Assembly: GCF_963678635.1 (NCBI RefSeq)
Contig: NC_087067.1
Location: 53,684,233 to 53,748,232, forward strand
Direction: 5' to 3'
DNA: 64,000 nt
Source: Symsagittifera roscoffensis
Taxonomy: Eukaryota; Xenacoelomorpha; Acoela; Convolutidae
The notes beneath the pieces were generated by a model. That model saw only the letters and a program-made list of their open reading frames with translations, did not search any database and was not told where the DNA came from. Position numbers and translations under genes: made by a program. Position 1 is the stretch's first letter. Each line of letters begins with the position of its first letter. Of this stretch, positions 1-12,057 are shown piece after piece.

Positions 1-1079
1 TGCAAAAGAGGTCTAAACCCCAAACTCTAAAACTAAAATTACCCCCAACATAAATTAAAACCAAAAAAATCTCAAAAAATGTCATCTCACGTTAAGTTAA
101 AAAGCTTGAGCAGTTGTACTTTGATTCTACACCAGGCTCAACACCAAGCGAAAACAGAAACACCAGCAAAACCAGGCGTAACAAATGGGAGCTCGTCACC
201 TCAGAGTTGCGGTTACAACTGTTATTGTTTTTGAAATAAAGACTGAAAGGAGTTCAAACAAAAATACAAAGGTAGGGTTAAGACAACCACGCTCGAAAAT
301 TGGATCAGGGCAAAACTGTTGTTAACCTTAGAATTTTGCGTTCAGTTGCTTGTTTTGACTATTTTGAAACATTGGCGTCAATGAACAATTTAAAAGTTTC
401 AAACCAATTTGCATTTTAACATGTCAACATAGATACATCCTAAGCAAGTGTCAAGTGAAGAGCTTATCAACCAATGTATAGATAATTTCCTATTCAATTT
501 ATTGTGTTATATATGTGAGTTCATAGATTTTCACCTGTGAGTTTTTTTATATGCAATTATCTGACAGTAGAAAAAATGTTTTAATTTTCTTCTAAAAAAT
601 GATTCATTTCTTTTTTCGATTTCGGTTTTATGTCTATAAACATTTTAGTTCTACTTTTAGTTTTAGTACTTTTAGTTTTAGATCAAATTTTTTTGGCTGC
701 TTTTCGAAACCTTTGAAAATCTCATGAAAATTGTCATACCTCAAAAAACAAAAAGTAACAGAATTAACTTAGTGATAAATAGAGGGCAGAATTGCATCAC
801 CCGGGTTCTTTTTCCTTATCTAAGTTTTTTGAAAATTGATCTTCATATCCCGAAAAAAACCAGCAGATATGAATTAGTCATAACTAAAGAACCGAAATGC
901 AATCCCTGGGTTTTTATTAAATCAAGTCATAGCTTACAGTACACCACAAAAACTTAAATTTAAGTTTAAGTCTGTTACAAATTTTAGTTTTTCCAAAAAA
1001 TTTGTAAAATCACACAAATGCCATCTCTTGTTAGCTTAAAAATTTTGAGCAGTAATTTTCTGAGTCCATATATGCAACA
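1..1079. other. AT-rich stretch, no gene seen
   Basis: This is intronic or flanking AT-rich sequence. A diverged direct repeat is visible: about 75-125 and about 1,015-1,060 share a 'gccatct...gttaa...ttgagcagt' pattern. A 77-codon plus-strand frame at 724-957 has no recognisable motif. The missing last NDK3 exon was looked for here and not seen. Confidence 0.5.
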
Positions 1080-1291
1080 CCACAGCAACATTTTTTTGTG
1101 AAAATCATCCCCTCCACACGCCATATAAAGTACAAAGTGATAGATTTTGCTCCTAGTGGACAAACCAATTGTGGCATGTACGCTTCCTTCAAACCAATTT
1201 GGAAGGATTTCTCAGACGGATTAAATCTCCGCTTACGCGTTAATAACGCGAAAAATATCGCGCGTTAATGGTCCCAAATTTACTGGCCCAC

Positions 1292-2702
1292 GGAATTTTT
1301 CTGCTCGGGTGGTTTTTTTCTTCAGACAAATTTCGACTTTTTAACTACTAATTTTCTACTAGCCATTTTCTACTAACCTTTTTTATATCATTTAAAAGGT
1401 ATTGTTGTCCTGAGTTCAAACTCGAAAGGATATTTTACTTGTGATCAATTTTCGTTATGAGGGTTTAAAAATTGCCAGTTTTATTAACTGGCCATTTTCA
1501 ACTAACCTTTTTTATATCATTTAAAAGGTATTGTTGTCATGAGGTCAAACTCGAAAGGATATTTTACTTGTGATCAATTTTCGTTATCAGGGTTTAAAAA
1601 TTGCCAGTTTAAACTGGCAATTTTTAAACCCTCATAACAAAAATTGATCACATATAAAATATCCTTTCGAGTTTGAACTCAGGACAACAATACCTTTTAA
1701 ATGATATAAGAAAACGTTAGTAGAAAATGGCCAGTTAAAAAAAACTGGCAAATTTTAAACCCTCATAACGAAAATTGATCACAAGAAAAATATCCTTTCG
1801 AGTTTGAACTCAGGACAACAATACCTTTTAAATGATATAAAAAAGGTTAGTAGAAAATGGCCAGTTAAAAAAAAACTGGCAATTTTTAAACCCTGATAAC
1901 GAAAATTGATCACAAGTAAAATATCCTTTCGAGTTTGAACTCAGGACAACAATACCTTTTAAATGATATAAAAAACGTTAGTAGAAAATGGCCAGTTAAA
2001 AAAAACTGCCAATTTTTAAACCCTGATAACGAAAATTGATCACAAGTAAAATATCCTTTCGAGTTTGAACTCAGGACAACAATACCTTTTAAATGATATA
2101 AAAAACGTTAGTAGAAAATGGCCAGTTAAAAAAAACTGGCAAATTTTAAACCCTCATAACGAAAATTGATCACAAGTAAAATATCCTTTCGAGTTTGAAC
2201 TCAGGACAACAATACCTTTTAAATGATATAAAAAACGTTAGTAGAAAATGGCCAGTTAAAAAAAACTTGCAATTTTTAAACCCTGATAACGAAAATTGAT
2301 CACAAGTAAAATATCCTATCGAGTTTGAACTCAGGACAACAATACCTTTTAAATGATATAAAAAACGTTAGTAGAAAATGGCCAGTTAAAAAAAAACTGA
2401 CAATTTTTAAACCCTGATAACGAAAATTGATCACAAGTAAAATATCCTTTCGAGTTTGAACTCAGGACAACAATACCTTTTAAATGATATAAAAAAAGGT
2501 TAGTAGAAAATGGCCAGTTAAAAAAAACTGGCAATTTTTAAACCCTCATAACGAAAATTGATCACAAGTAAAATATCATTTCGAGTTTGAACTCAGGACA
2601 ACAATACCTTTTAAATGATATAAAAAAAGGTTAGTAGAAAATGGCCAGTTAAAAAGGTCGAAATTTGTCTGAAGAAGAAACCACCCGAGCAGAAAAATTC
2701 CG
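1292..2702. repeat. Fold-back element with ~130-bp tandem units
   Basis: The ends are inverted copies of about 54 bp: 1,292-1,345 matches the reverse complement of 2,651-2,702 with few changes, and both contain GCTCGGGTGGTTT and CAGACAAATTTCGAC. Inside, a unit of about 130 bp recurs, carrying 'ttgatcacaag', 'gtttgaactcaggacaacaa' and 'aatggccagtt'. There are about two units in one orientation up to ~1,610, then eight in the opposite orientation up to ~2,655. The switch point (about 1,601-1,630) is a perfect short palindrome around CAGTTTAAACTG. Short open frames here are repeat artefacts. Confidence 0.8.
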
Positions 2703-2831
2703 CTGCTTTGGTTACAAAAGTCAAAACAATTATAATGTGGAGAGAAAGAGTGGTCTTCTGATGGCGGGCGGTTGGAAGAGGAGGGGGGTGGGGAGGTTGA
2801 GGAAAAAGAGAAAGAGGTTGATTGTGTTTGC

Positions 2832-2953
2832 CTTGAAGAACTTCTTCTTGGAGTGTTCTTTGTAGAGGAATTGCGCCTCCGCCTCACTCAGTCGGTACAC
2901 TTTGATCTTATCCACTTTGAACCCTTTCTCCCTAATCTTGCCCACAATCAACT
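2832..2953 (-). CDS. NME8: NME8-like exon: N-terminal half of NDK domain 3
   Basis: This exon encodes about 40 residues with the NDK core pattern 'VGKIREKGFKV...LSEAEAQFLYKEHSKK', matching the 'GEI...I..KGF...LT.EQAE.FY.EH' region of NDK folds. The acceptor is TTTAG just above 2,953. Entry phase 1 fits the exon ending at 5,304, or its duplicate ending at 24,064. Joined to that exon, the spacing from the KPN motif to the GF motif equals that of ordinary NDKs. There is no GT donor after the conserved FFK; the best exit is a GC donor (AAG then GCAAAC) at 2,831-2,830. The exon lies 130 bp outside the fold-back element that ends at 2,702. The rest of NDK3 must lie left of the window. Confidence 0.8.
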
Positions 2954-5203
2954 CTAAACATCATATATCACAACCACAACACAGAACGAAGAACAAAACC
3001 TGAAAAAGACACTGAAATGTAACGTTTAAAACCAGTGACTATTGTTAGGAGGATGATTTCAAACCGCAATCGAAAGTTAATTCTTGAAAAACTTCATTCA
3101 AATCAATTATAATAGAAACAATGCCACGACCCTCTTTCGATTTTGTTTGCTCTTTCATCTACTTTTCCCATGATAAGAACAGAAAAACCGATTTTCTCAA
3201 AAAAGTTGAGTAAAAACTTTTTTTTCAGATGTACCCAAGGTGTATTCACCTGCGAATACTGCTTTTATAGCAAACTCTCTGACAGTGTTTTGTAGTAGTA
3301 TGAAAAGGTTTGCAACAGGGCGAATACCATACATTTTAAATCTCGTAGCAATTGGAAATAATCAAAAAATTGTTTCAGGCTTTGAATTGGAACTCATTCC
3401 ATGGGGATTTAACCCAACAAACGATGTAATTAAACACTCCTGCACAAGGACGAATCACGAGCCAAAAATTCTTCTGGTAGTTGCCCTGGTTAACCTTAAA
3501 TGAAGATGTAGAAAAAGAAAAGTAGGCTGATTTACGGCCACTTGTTACAGATCAGGTTAAAAAGTTCTGGATTTTGTTTATGTAAAGTGTTTTGAATTGG
3601 TTGCAAAACTTAACCAAACGTTTTGGACATTTTTTCACAATTTTCAGAACGATTATTATATTACGAAAAACCATAAAGTTTGCGAAACACTTAAGAAGAA
3701 AAGCGCTGACAAATTCAAAAATTGGTGAATTGTGTTTTCAAATATTTCATAAAGAAACCTCTATACATATTTTGAGGTGAAGCGCTCTTGATCAGACAGC
3801 CGTTGCTCCAGTTCATCCACTTTGTTTGATGACAAGAATACATTTTTGTTCCGACTTTCGATACGAAAGTAACGGAATATTTGTGCTCGTGGTGGTTTTT
3901 TTTTCTTCAGACAAACTTCGACTTTTTAACTAGCCATATTTGACGGAATTTTTTTTTATATCATTCAAAAAGTGTTGTTGTCCTGAGCTTAAATTGAAAA
4001 GATAATTCATTTTTCGTAAAGTTATGCGGGTTTAAAGATTGCCATTTTGGCAAATTGGGACAATTAACGCGCGATATAATTCGCGCTAAAAATGCGTAAG
4101 CGGATATTTAATCGGTCTTAGAAATCATTCCAAATTGGTTGAAAGAAGCCTTTTTAACTAGCCATTTTTGACGGAATTTTTCTGTATCATTCAAAAAGTA
4201 TTGTTGCTTTGAGCTTAAATTTGAAAAGATATTTCACCTGTGATCATTTTTTGTAAAGTTATGGGGGGTTTAAAGATAGCCATTTTGGCCAATTTGGGAC
4301 AATTAACGCGCGATATATTTCGCGCTATTAAAGCGTAAGCGGAGATTTAATCCGTCTTAGAAATTGTTCCAAATTGGTTGAACGAAGCTTATTTGCCATA
4401 ATTGATTTGTGACAAGGAGCGAAATCTATCTTTTTGTTCTTTATATGGCGTGTGGAGGGATGATTTTCTTAAAAAATTTAAAATTTTAGAAAAAAAAATT
4501 TCATTTTTTTATTACATTTAATTTTTTAATGTTATTACTGCTCCATTAACCTTAAAAGGCAGTCAGACCATTCAGGGCTTCGCCCTGATACGAGCAGTCT
4601 CGTTTGACTTAGCAACCGCAAAGCACCTCACCTCTGAGTTTCATTTCTATTTTCAGTATAAAAATAGGGATTTGACTGATGATTTTAATAATGAAATAAA
4701 AATGCGAGCAGCCACCTTTCCCTTTTTGGGCGCGGCTGATTTGGCGCTCTTTTTGCCCTTTTTCTTGTTCTTCCTGTCTTTGAGCTTCTTCAACTCTTAT
4801 ATGGCGTGTGGGTGATTGGTTTTTATAAAAAAAATCTTCAAATTTTAGAAAAAAAAAATTATTTTTATTTTATTACATTTAACTTTTTTATGTTACTACT
4901 GCTCCATAAACCTTAAAAGGCAGTCGGAACATTCAGGGCTTCGCCTTGATACGAGCAGTTTTGTTGTGTTTGTCAGTAAGTGTTTGGAAAGAATTAATTT
5001 CAAGGAAATAGTCTCCAATCCTTCTATTAATTCATGAGTGTTCTTATCCTCAATGGAATCCATTTTTTGCTCCAATTGGAACAAATATTTGAAGTGACAA
5101 ATTTTCAAGGCACAACGCTGCAGACTCACGTCAAATAACCATACCTCGCAGGCTCATCCCTGAAAGTATTTAACAAGTTTATCACAACAATTTATCACAA
5201 GAT
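2954..5203. other. Intron sequence with repeats, no gene supported
   Basis: About 2,954-3,890 is AT-rich with no convincing coding signal; an 87-codon plus frame at 3,240-3,503 shows no motif. The segment 4,438-4,590 recurs directly at about 4,796-4,960, both containing 'tatggcgtgtgg', 'attactgctcc'/'actactgctcc', 'ccttaaaaggcagtc' and 'cattcagggcttcgcc'. Between them, 4,590-4,795 is unique. A 77-codon minus frame at 4,896-5,129 is unrecognised and partly inside the repeat. Confidence 0.5.
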
Positions 5204-5619
5204 ACGACAACCATGAACAGGGGAGGTGGAGAGAAGTGCAACTCTTCCGCTTTTATGTTGTGATGAGTGGGCTTGCGTGTTTATGCTATGCTATGTTATG
5301 TACTTTTCTGTGCCCTGGCAGTTCTGTTGGGTTTGATGATGACCATGGTGTGTTCCACGGGGAAGAAGTGGTTCAACTCCCACTGGGCCCTCTTCGCATC
5401 CAGCGGTGCGTGCAGACTGTTGCCAGTGTTGTGGTCCACTGCGAATCTAGATCTGAGGCTGTCCGGCTGCTCACTCTTGGCCTTGGACTGGATGAAGGGA
5501 CCCAGGATGCGTCTCAGATGCTCCACCGCATTCTCCCTCGCCAGACCACACACCAGACTAGGGCCCCTATGCGATATACGAAAGTCAACGTCAATATCAG
5601 GACATCAGATATCATCTAT
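5204..5619. repeat. Duplicated segment, copy A (contains an NME8-like exon)
   Basis: This 416-bp segment matches 23,964-24,379 in the same orientation with 16 substitutions and no gap, about 96% identity. Similarity starts sharply at 'acgacaaccatgaac' and ends at 'atcatctat'. Differences are concentrated outside the exon: about 10 in 152 flanking bases against 6 in 263 exon bases. Confidence 0.95.
5304..5566 (-). CDS. NME8: NME8-like exon, copy A: end of NDK2 and start of NDK3
   Basis: The exon reads GPSLVCGLARENAVEHLRR, then ILGP and 'PDSLRSRF'. This is the canonical NDK C-terminal half, with the N-x-x-H position present as NSLH. It continues through 'HFFPVEHTMVIIKPN', the first strand of the next NDK. 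The acceptor is CATAG before GGGCCC; the donor is A then GTACAT at 5,303. The exon is 263 bp, entering in phase 2 and leaving in phase 1, which fits 24,657 upstream and 2,953 downstream. It encodes exactly the same residues as 24,064-24,326. It may be the used exon, a recent duplicate, or the second allele left in the assembly. Long plus-strand frames across this segment are antisense shadows. Confidence 0.8.
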
Positions 5620-5640
5620 AGTAGTATTGTAATCCGCCGT

Positions 5641-5781
5641 GTGTCCTTAGGGGGGGGGGGGGGTCTTTTCGACGGTAGGGGTCTTTGGGGTCCTACCAAA
5701 AGTAGGGTCCAAAAGGACCCATCTTTTTTAAAGACCCCAAAGTACCCTGCCCGAAATAAAAAGACCCCTCTCTAAGGACAC
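5641..5781. mobile_element. MITE-like hairpin element, 141 bp
   Basis: The ends GTGTCCTTAG (5,641-5,650) and CTAAGGACAC (5,772-5,781) are perfect 10-bp inverted repeats. They extend inward through a run of 14 G (5,650-5,663) with TCTTTT against AAAAAGACCCCTCT. Inside, GGGTCC-AAAA-GGACCC (5,704-5,719) is a perfect hairpin, and GGGGTCTTT pairs with AAAGACCCC further out. Length, full fold-back structure and lack of coding capacity fit a MITE. No clear target-site duplication was seen, so the superfamily is open. Confidence 0.6.
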
Positions 5782-6276
5782 CCGACAGACAAAATACTTT
5801 GGTATTTATTTTCGCGCGGTGGTTAAATTTAATCCCTTCCAAACTTTCCCACCACTAAATAAGTATGGGTATATCCGGCTGCAGTTTTTTCGCTTATTTT
5901 TATCTAAAAGCTAATCCTTTTCGTTCATATAAATATGAGTTTACATAAAGTACCATTCATATTTCCTTTTAAAAATTGTTGGTAATTATTGTTCGTTTCT
6001 CTTTCTTATTTTATTTTCAAACTTATTTCCAAGTCTCCCTTAATTTCGACTTGCACCATTTTGATTCTTTTAGCCTTACTATTAGCTTACTTTGGGAAAC
6101 TTCGCTCCTGCTTCAATCCTTCGCTCCTGCTTCAAGGGTAAGTTGCAATTACCAGTCTCTTTTGCGCCGGTCTATTTAACTTAAAACAATGTTTGCTGAA
6201 TGTTTTATATTTACAAATGTACAGCCGTAATTCCAAGTAACAAGGCAATTTGGCCGACATTTTCAAGTGAAAAATT
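5782..6276. other. AT-rich spacer before the virus-like element
   Basis: No gene is seen. A short duplication 'cttcgctcctgcttcaa' occurs at about 6,101-6,137. The left terminus of the Polinton-like element must lie here or further left, but no terminal inverted repeat could be matched by eye to the right side. Confidence 0.4.
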
Positions 6277-9200
6277 TTATTGATCAACTTTATCAAGTTT
6301 TCTCCTTTTTTTCTGACTAGAACGAACAGACGCTTCTGTTAGAATGAATGGATTATTGATAGGCGGAGGGTCTCTTGAACTGCTAGCTGCGCTTTCTTCT
6401 TGAAGCTCTTCCTCCGTATAGCTTTCTTGAAGAAAGCCCCAATCTGGGACCCGGAATTCCGGCGATTGCCAGCTTTCGCTGTTTTCGCTGCTATAAATCG
6501 GGGTATTTGTCAACTGTGAGTTTGCCCACTCGCTTTCTTCCGCAATGGCCTCGAAGAACACATTTTCTTCTGTAGACCTGTGTCCAAAGGGCAATGTAGC
6601 TATCCCGTCGAATAGTAAGAACCGCTTACTATCGAAGGGTGAAAGGGCAATTCGGTTCTGCGCTATGGTTATGTTGGTATGGGCTTTCGATTTTATTGAG
6701 TAGTTGTATATACGAAGGGTTTTTCCACTCAGTAATGTTTCCCTGAACCTCTGGTGTGCAAGTTGCTGCTGGGAGTGTTGTACTACTCCTTTTGCACTCC
6801 TTTTGCTAGTTGAATCTAAATAAAGAACAAAGATTAGCCCATAAACATATTTTAGCTTTGTAAGACCAGTTCTAGTATTAATAACGAAAACGGTTCCCAA
6901 ATTTGAATATTTTGAAGACTCAATATCTAATAAGATTCCAATTTTTTCAATTCCAAAAAGTTTAAATATCTTAATTCATTCCAAATCATAAAAATTCCAA
7001 AAAGTTTAAATATCTTAATTCATTCCAAATCATAAAAATTCCAAATCGTGTCATTATCAAAAAATCATTCCATGTCAAAATTTTAAATTTGTTAACGTCA
7101 AAAGTTACAAAAGTGCGTTTGTGGTGAGTATTTGTTTAAAACATTTTAAATGATGAATGGTTCTTCATTTTAAGTTTTTAAATGAAGAATCAGAGCCTTT
7201 CAGGGCTAGTTATGTCTAATTAAATTGACAGGGATCAACAAAAGTTATTAATTTGGTCCCAACAAAATCCAAAACCCCAATGAAGGGAACCCTTAATGTA
7301 AAGAAATGGAGGGGACTTGGAGAGGTGCTTTTTTTTAATACTAACCTGCATATTTCAACGAGTAGAGCTTTGGTTTCAACGCGATGAATTCTGCAATCAT
7401 TTTTCCCGCCGCCTCGTCCTTAAATTTCAATACAACCTTCTTATTCACATTGCTGAATAAGAAGTGATCGCTTGGGTAGTTGGAAAAATCGAAACTATCG
7501 GTCAGTTTTTGCAGATCTGCGTATACCTCTTCGGTTTTTATCGCATAAATAAACGAATCTGTGTCACTGTATAGCAGTTCAAGGTTCATGCTTGCTTTCA
7601 TTTGCCGATAATGAAAGTAAAACATGAATCTTTTCGACAAATCCAAAATACTTGCACCAATTATCATGGGTTTGTCCCACAAAATACTCGTTACAGCAAA
7701 ACAAACAGTAGCAACTTCCTCGTCGATTATCTGGAAGCTTTTCATCGTGTTCAAAGCTGTTTTTTGAAGCAATTCTCTTTCATTTCTAATAATTTCTAGT
7801 TTTTTGCGTCCTAGTTTTGATTCCATAGTTTTACCGAATGCTGAATTTACGATGAGCTTGTAAAAGTTCTCTTCAAATTTGTTGCGCGCTGACATTCTCA
7901 ATTGAGTGTTTAAATCAACAAAGGGCTCCATCCATCTACCTTGACGAAATTTTAAGACCTTAATCAATTTGGTAACTCTTAAGCCTAGTTCTGTAGAGTT
8001 TTAATGTGAGGTAGTGCAGATCGTAGCCTTCCTTTGGATCTAATGTTTGAACCAGTTTTGGTACCTTTGGTAGCGACGTGACCCCCATCTCCCCTAACAT
8101 CTGTATTTGCTCATTACTTAGTTTATCCGTGCCGATAACTTCACGTGAGGGGGCTAGAGGGTAGTCTGCAAAGTAATCTTGAAGTTCTTCAGGTATACTG
8201 AGATCCACTTCCAAAATGTATCCCCACTCAGATTTATCGTCGGTTTGCAAAATAAATTCGAGACTTTCCTCAACTATTGAGAAATCTTTGATGGGAAGGG
8301 GACAGTGTTTCATAATACCCCCGTATAAATTGTTAGCGTCTATATTCAATAGATAGCTAGAGGGCTCTTCAGGATTGTAGTCTTCGAGGTATTTGTTGTT
8401 GGCTTTAAAAAAACGGCGTGCATATATCGATGACATCCCTCCCCGTATCATTTTTTGAACCATGTTCAAATGCTCCCTTTCAGTAAGTAACTTGAGGTCT
8501 GCATTGCAGACTTTTAAGAATGCATCGCCCGAGAGGTTACTAGCCGTGAATTAGCATGCACAATCTAATCCGTACGTTTCGTAACAAACTTCACGAAAGG
8601 CTTCGAATACTGAAGCGAGTAGTAGTACGTCCGTTGCTAGGTATACATCATGGTACTCGCCTAGTGATGCGCATTTCATTTCCGCGAAAACTTTAATGGC
8701 ATGGTTGTACTGATTTTTCGAAACACTTATTTCCCCTCCCTGTAAAGTGTTGCTCCACATTTTTCTAGGTGGCAGTCGGGTTTCTCGAAACTTTTCAAAA
8801 CTACTAAAGTATGAATACGGGTAGAAACCTTTTTGTTTTAGCAATGCTATCTGTTCTGATGAGTAACCAAGTTCTTCAAAGTAATTTTCCAGTAGGAAAA
8901 ACTTTTCTTCCGGCAAGTATTCGACGAGTTTTGAAAGGGGGACAGCATGAATTTATAGGAGTCTATGAAACGTAGATTTTCAAACACTTTTTTGAGTTTT
9001 CCGTTTTTATCGGTGTATGATTTGATATAAACCGACATAGTGAGTGATATATACTTCTCCTCAGTGGAAGGGATCACTGAGTAAGTGTTTTCGGGGTTAC
9101 TGTTTGAGAGCGCTTTTATAATGAAATGCAGATCATAGTTTGACAAGTTATGCGCTATTACGGGTATATAGTTCGCCGTTTTTCGATTGATATTGCATTC

Positions 9201-11074
9201 GTTATGCGCCCACCCCAAGAACTTGTTGGTATAGTGACAGTGATCAAGTACAACTTGGTCATTGTCAGCAAATTCTGTTTCACATATCCAACAAGTGTGC
9301 GCTTCTTCACGCGTGCAACTTGGTGTGCCAGTGAACGTGTAATATTTTCGTTTTTCGAGGTATATTTGTTTTGCCAAAGATTCGAGCGAGGCGATCAATT
9401 CCTTCATAACATTTTCTCCTCTCTTCAATTCAAACTTTAAAACTTCACGCTTCCCAAATTCAACAACGGCCAGAGCGTAACCGCATGGTTGATGAATCTC
9501 TAGTGTTTGGGTGCTAGATTTTTCGGGGTCGGGTTGCGGTCCGTATACGGGTAGTAGTAGCGATTCGAGGTCAAAGTAAATAACTCTCGGTACATACCAG
9601 CGGGCAGTTAAATTTTTGAAACGATGAGTGTCCTTTCCCGGTTTTGGCATAGTGATTACCACTCCCTCGTCTTGGTAGCACATTTCCTGGTGCCTTTGTA
9701 GTGCATCGATGGATGAACATGTATGGAAGCATTTGCGGCAAATTTGGTTTCGGTCTCGGTGTAGTTTTCCACGCACATATTCCACCACCCTCATCAAATC
9801 AGTGATCAGCACATAGTGATGAGTCTGTCCGTTGCTGAGTAGTAGTAGGTCAACACATAGATCACTTGAGTATTTGCTGGACACTCTCAAAGGTAGCAAT
9901 TCACCTTCTTTGTACCTAATGAAAACAAACAATTGAGTGCTCGGGTTTCTGGATGAACGTAATGTGTTATACATGATTAAACAAATGTTTTGTCAAAAAA
10001 AATCAATGCTCACCGGAATACATTGACTTGACAGTTGTTAAGTTGTTCAAATCGGTCAATATCATATAGTCCCATTGGCATCTCGTACCAGCCTTCAATT
10101 TTCACAACATGTTCTTGGGAGAGCTTGTAATTTTTCAGTTTGTTTCGATGTTGGTAGCTTTGGACAGCAGGATAAAGAGCAGTTGTGGTCTCTGAATATC
10201 GATCATGGTACGCGGCCACAAAGCAGTATAGAAAGCACTTCTGATCGTTTCTCGTTTTAATGTTGGTGAAACTCTGTTTCACCGGTTTCAATGAATCGGG
10301 AAGGTCAATGTATGAGCCAGCACGGATAGGAGAAAATGCTGCAAAACTTACAGCCAGCTTTTCAATGCGCTCCACAATCCAACCGCTACCATGGGAAGCG
10401 AACGTGTTGATGGCATTGACCATATGCTCAATCATTTCCAAATATGTCTCTTTCTCGATTCCATTGAAGAAGACATTGATCATCTTAGAATTCAGATATA
10501 ACATGGTCTTCTCGTGGCGTAACTCCCCGTCACCAGTTTCGTTTGTATCGCTCGAGAACTTAATCATACTCACGTCCACATGCAGTTGAAATTTACAGGG
10601 TCCTTCCTGCACTCTTTCGTCTATCAACGCATCAATTTCCTCTTTGTTTCGCATGATTACATTCATCAGATCCAATTCATCCTCCTTAACGCTCAACTCG
10701 TATCGTCTTAACTTTCCCCTAAACGCAGATTCAGTTGGAGCAGATGATGTTCCCACCTCATTTCCGGGAGTCCAAATGGGTAGTTGATGGTTTTTCGACA
10801 TATGTTGCCGGAACTTCTCAACGGAGAGGAAGATTGTATGACAGTAGATACAAAGACTATCAGTTGAGACGTTGTGAGCTAGCTCGACATGTTCCCTAGC
10901 TTCTGCCAGCGAGCTGAAGGATTCTCGACATTCGTCACATTTAGTTGGTGGCGGTGGGGCTGCGAATATCTTATGGATATTTTGTTCATGTCGTCTCAAG
11001 TTCCTTGGTGAACTAAAGACTTTCGAGCAGGTCGAACAAATGACTGGTGTCTGTTTTCCACTTGAGTTAGGCAT
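6277..11074 (-). pseudogene. Protein-primed-type DNA polymerase B (element fossil)
   Basis: This is the replicative polymerase of the Polinton/adintovirus-like element. From its N-terminus (right) it carries three C2H2 zinc fingers (about 11.05-10.78 kb). Next comes the family's 'CFLYCFVAAYH' segment, then an exonuclease domain with 'YFDLES'. An HNH/endonuclease VII-like insert follows, with CWIC and 'LDHCHYTNKFLGWAHNECN'. Further motifs are 'NLSNYDLHF', 'YHDVYLATDVLLLA', polymerase motif A 'DANNLYGG', motif B '[11 protein letters not shown]' and motif C 'YSDTDS'. The C-terminal segment keeps the family pattern 'ALSPFDSKRFLLFDG', then an acidic tail ending in a KKRRKL nuclear-localisation-like cluster. 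Catalytic aspartates are visible. The reading is spread over several segments; I did not decide which gaps are introns and which are damage. Confidence 0.88.
6949..7048. repeat. 44-bp tandem duplication
   Basis: Two identical 44-bp units begin at 6,949 and 6,993 with 'aattccaaaaagtttaaat', and a partial third begins at 7,037. The repeat sits between the last segment and the body of the polymerase gene. Confidence 0.85.
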
Positions 11075-12057
11075 TGTTGGTTCAAGATTGAGTGTTCAGG
11101 AAAGAAGAATTCTTTTCAAGAAATTTTTCAAGTTTTACCAAAGCTGATTTCGACAAAGCAAAAGCGAGAAGTGAAAAGTTTTTCAAAAACAAAATTTGGA
11201 TCAAGACTCAATTAATTAAATTCAATTACGTGGGTGAAGCATAAAATCAACAGTGGCTTTAAAGTGGTTGTAGTTTTGGGGCTTTATGTGGTTTTATGAA
11301 ATGACTGTCAATTCGATATTGGGTAAATGACTCAACTGTATTAAACAGCATAAATACTTGTGGTTAGAGTAGCTGACAATTCCATAAAGGGATCAACCTG
11401 GGAATGTTATTTCTTTTACCTAAAGTGTGTGAATGTTAACACCCACTGCTATTATCAACTTCCCTATTTAGTCAACTTGACTAAATATTGAAAATATATT
11501 TGAATTTTTTTGCCAAGTTTTTTTGTTTCAACCAAAATGGTAACCCACCAATCAAGTCAAGCAAGGAAGACCCACCAATCAAGTCAAGTCGAACATACCT
11601 GACAAAAATGATAAAGGGTAGTTGAGAATTTTGTTCATTTCTCAAATAAATTAGTATTCTATGACAAATTTCACATATAGTTCATCAAAAGATTGATGCA
11701 GGGCCGTTTGGTACAGTAGGCAATAACTACCCGGCAGTGCTATTCATTAGGAACCTCTGAAACGCTTGCCCCACTAAAAAATGTCGGTTCAAAAATTTGA
11801 GATATTTCTTTTTTAGTACATATTCTTGTAGTGAAAAAAAAAACAAAAATTACCAAAAAACTTTTTTGTCTCCAAATCCAATGAAACCTGGTCCAATCAA
11901 TTTGTCGTGATTTATTGGACAGGGTTGTAACCCATGTTGAAAAATCGAGAAAAAAAACATATTTTGAATTTTTTAACCATTTTAACCTGAAAATGAGTAT
12001 TATTAAACGTGAAATCTGTTATAGACATGTAATTTTATTATATATAATGCTTTATAC
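11075..12057. other. Intergenic region upstream of the polymerase
   Basis: AT-rich, with no coding frame supported. Around 11,545-11,590 'acccaccaatcaagtcaa' is repeated with a spacing of about 30 bp. At 11,700-11,740 'gtttggtacagtaggc' resembles a tRNA A-box but nothing downstream supports a tRNA. It probably includes the polymerase promoter, which I could not locate. Confidence 0.4.

Larger units (their letters stand above)
1080..4590. repeat. Composite inverted-repeat region around the NDK3 exon
   Basis: The left arm, about 1,080-1,290, contains 'ccacacgccatataaag', 'ccaatttgg' and a stretch rich in CG and TTAACGCG. It recurs as the reverse complement at about 4,064-4,150 and again at 4,300-4,460. 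The right side is itself a direct repeat with a unit of about 238 bp (3,910-4,147 and 4,148-4,385). The arms enclose a smaller fold-back (1,292-2,702) and a host exon (2,832-2,953). This suggests a non-autonomous fold-back DNA element, or nested insertions of one family. No transposase frame is visible. Confidence 0.6.

Noticed and set aside
3240-3503. 87-codon plus frame after a splice-acceptor-like T tract
   Set aside because: It opens on a non-ATG codon; the ATG right after the T tract is in another frame with an early stop. No motif.
5236-5775. Plus-strand frame of 179 codons, with a twin at 23,951-24,400
   Set aside because: Antisense to the duplicated NDK exon; the minus strand has the NDK motifs, splice signals and silent-site pattern.
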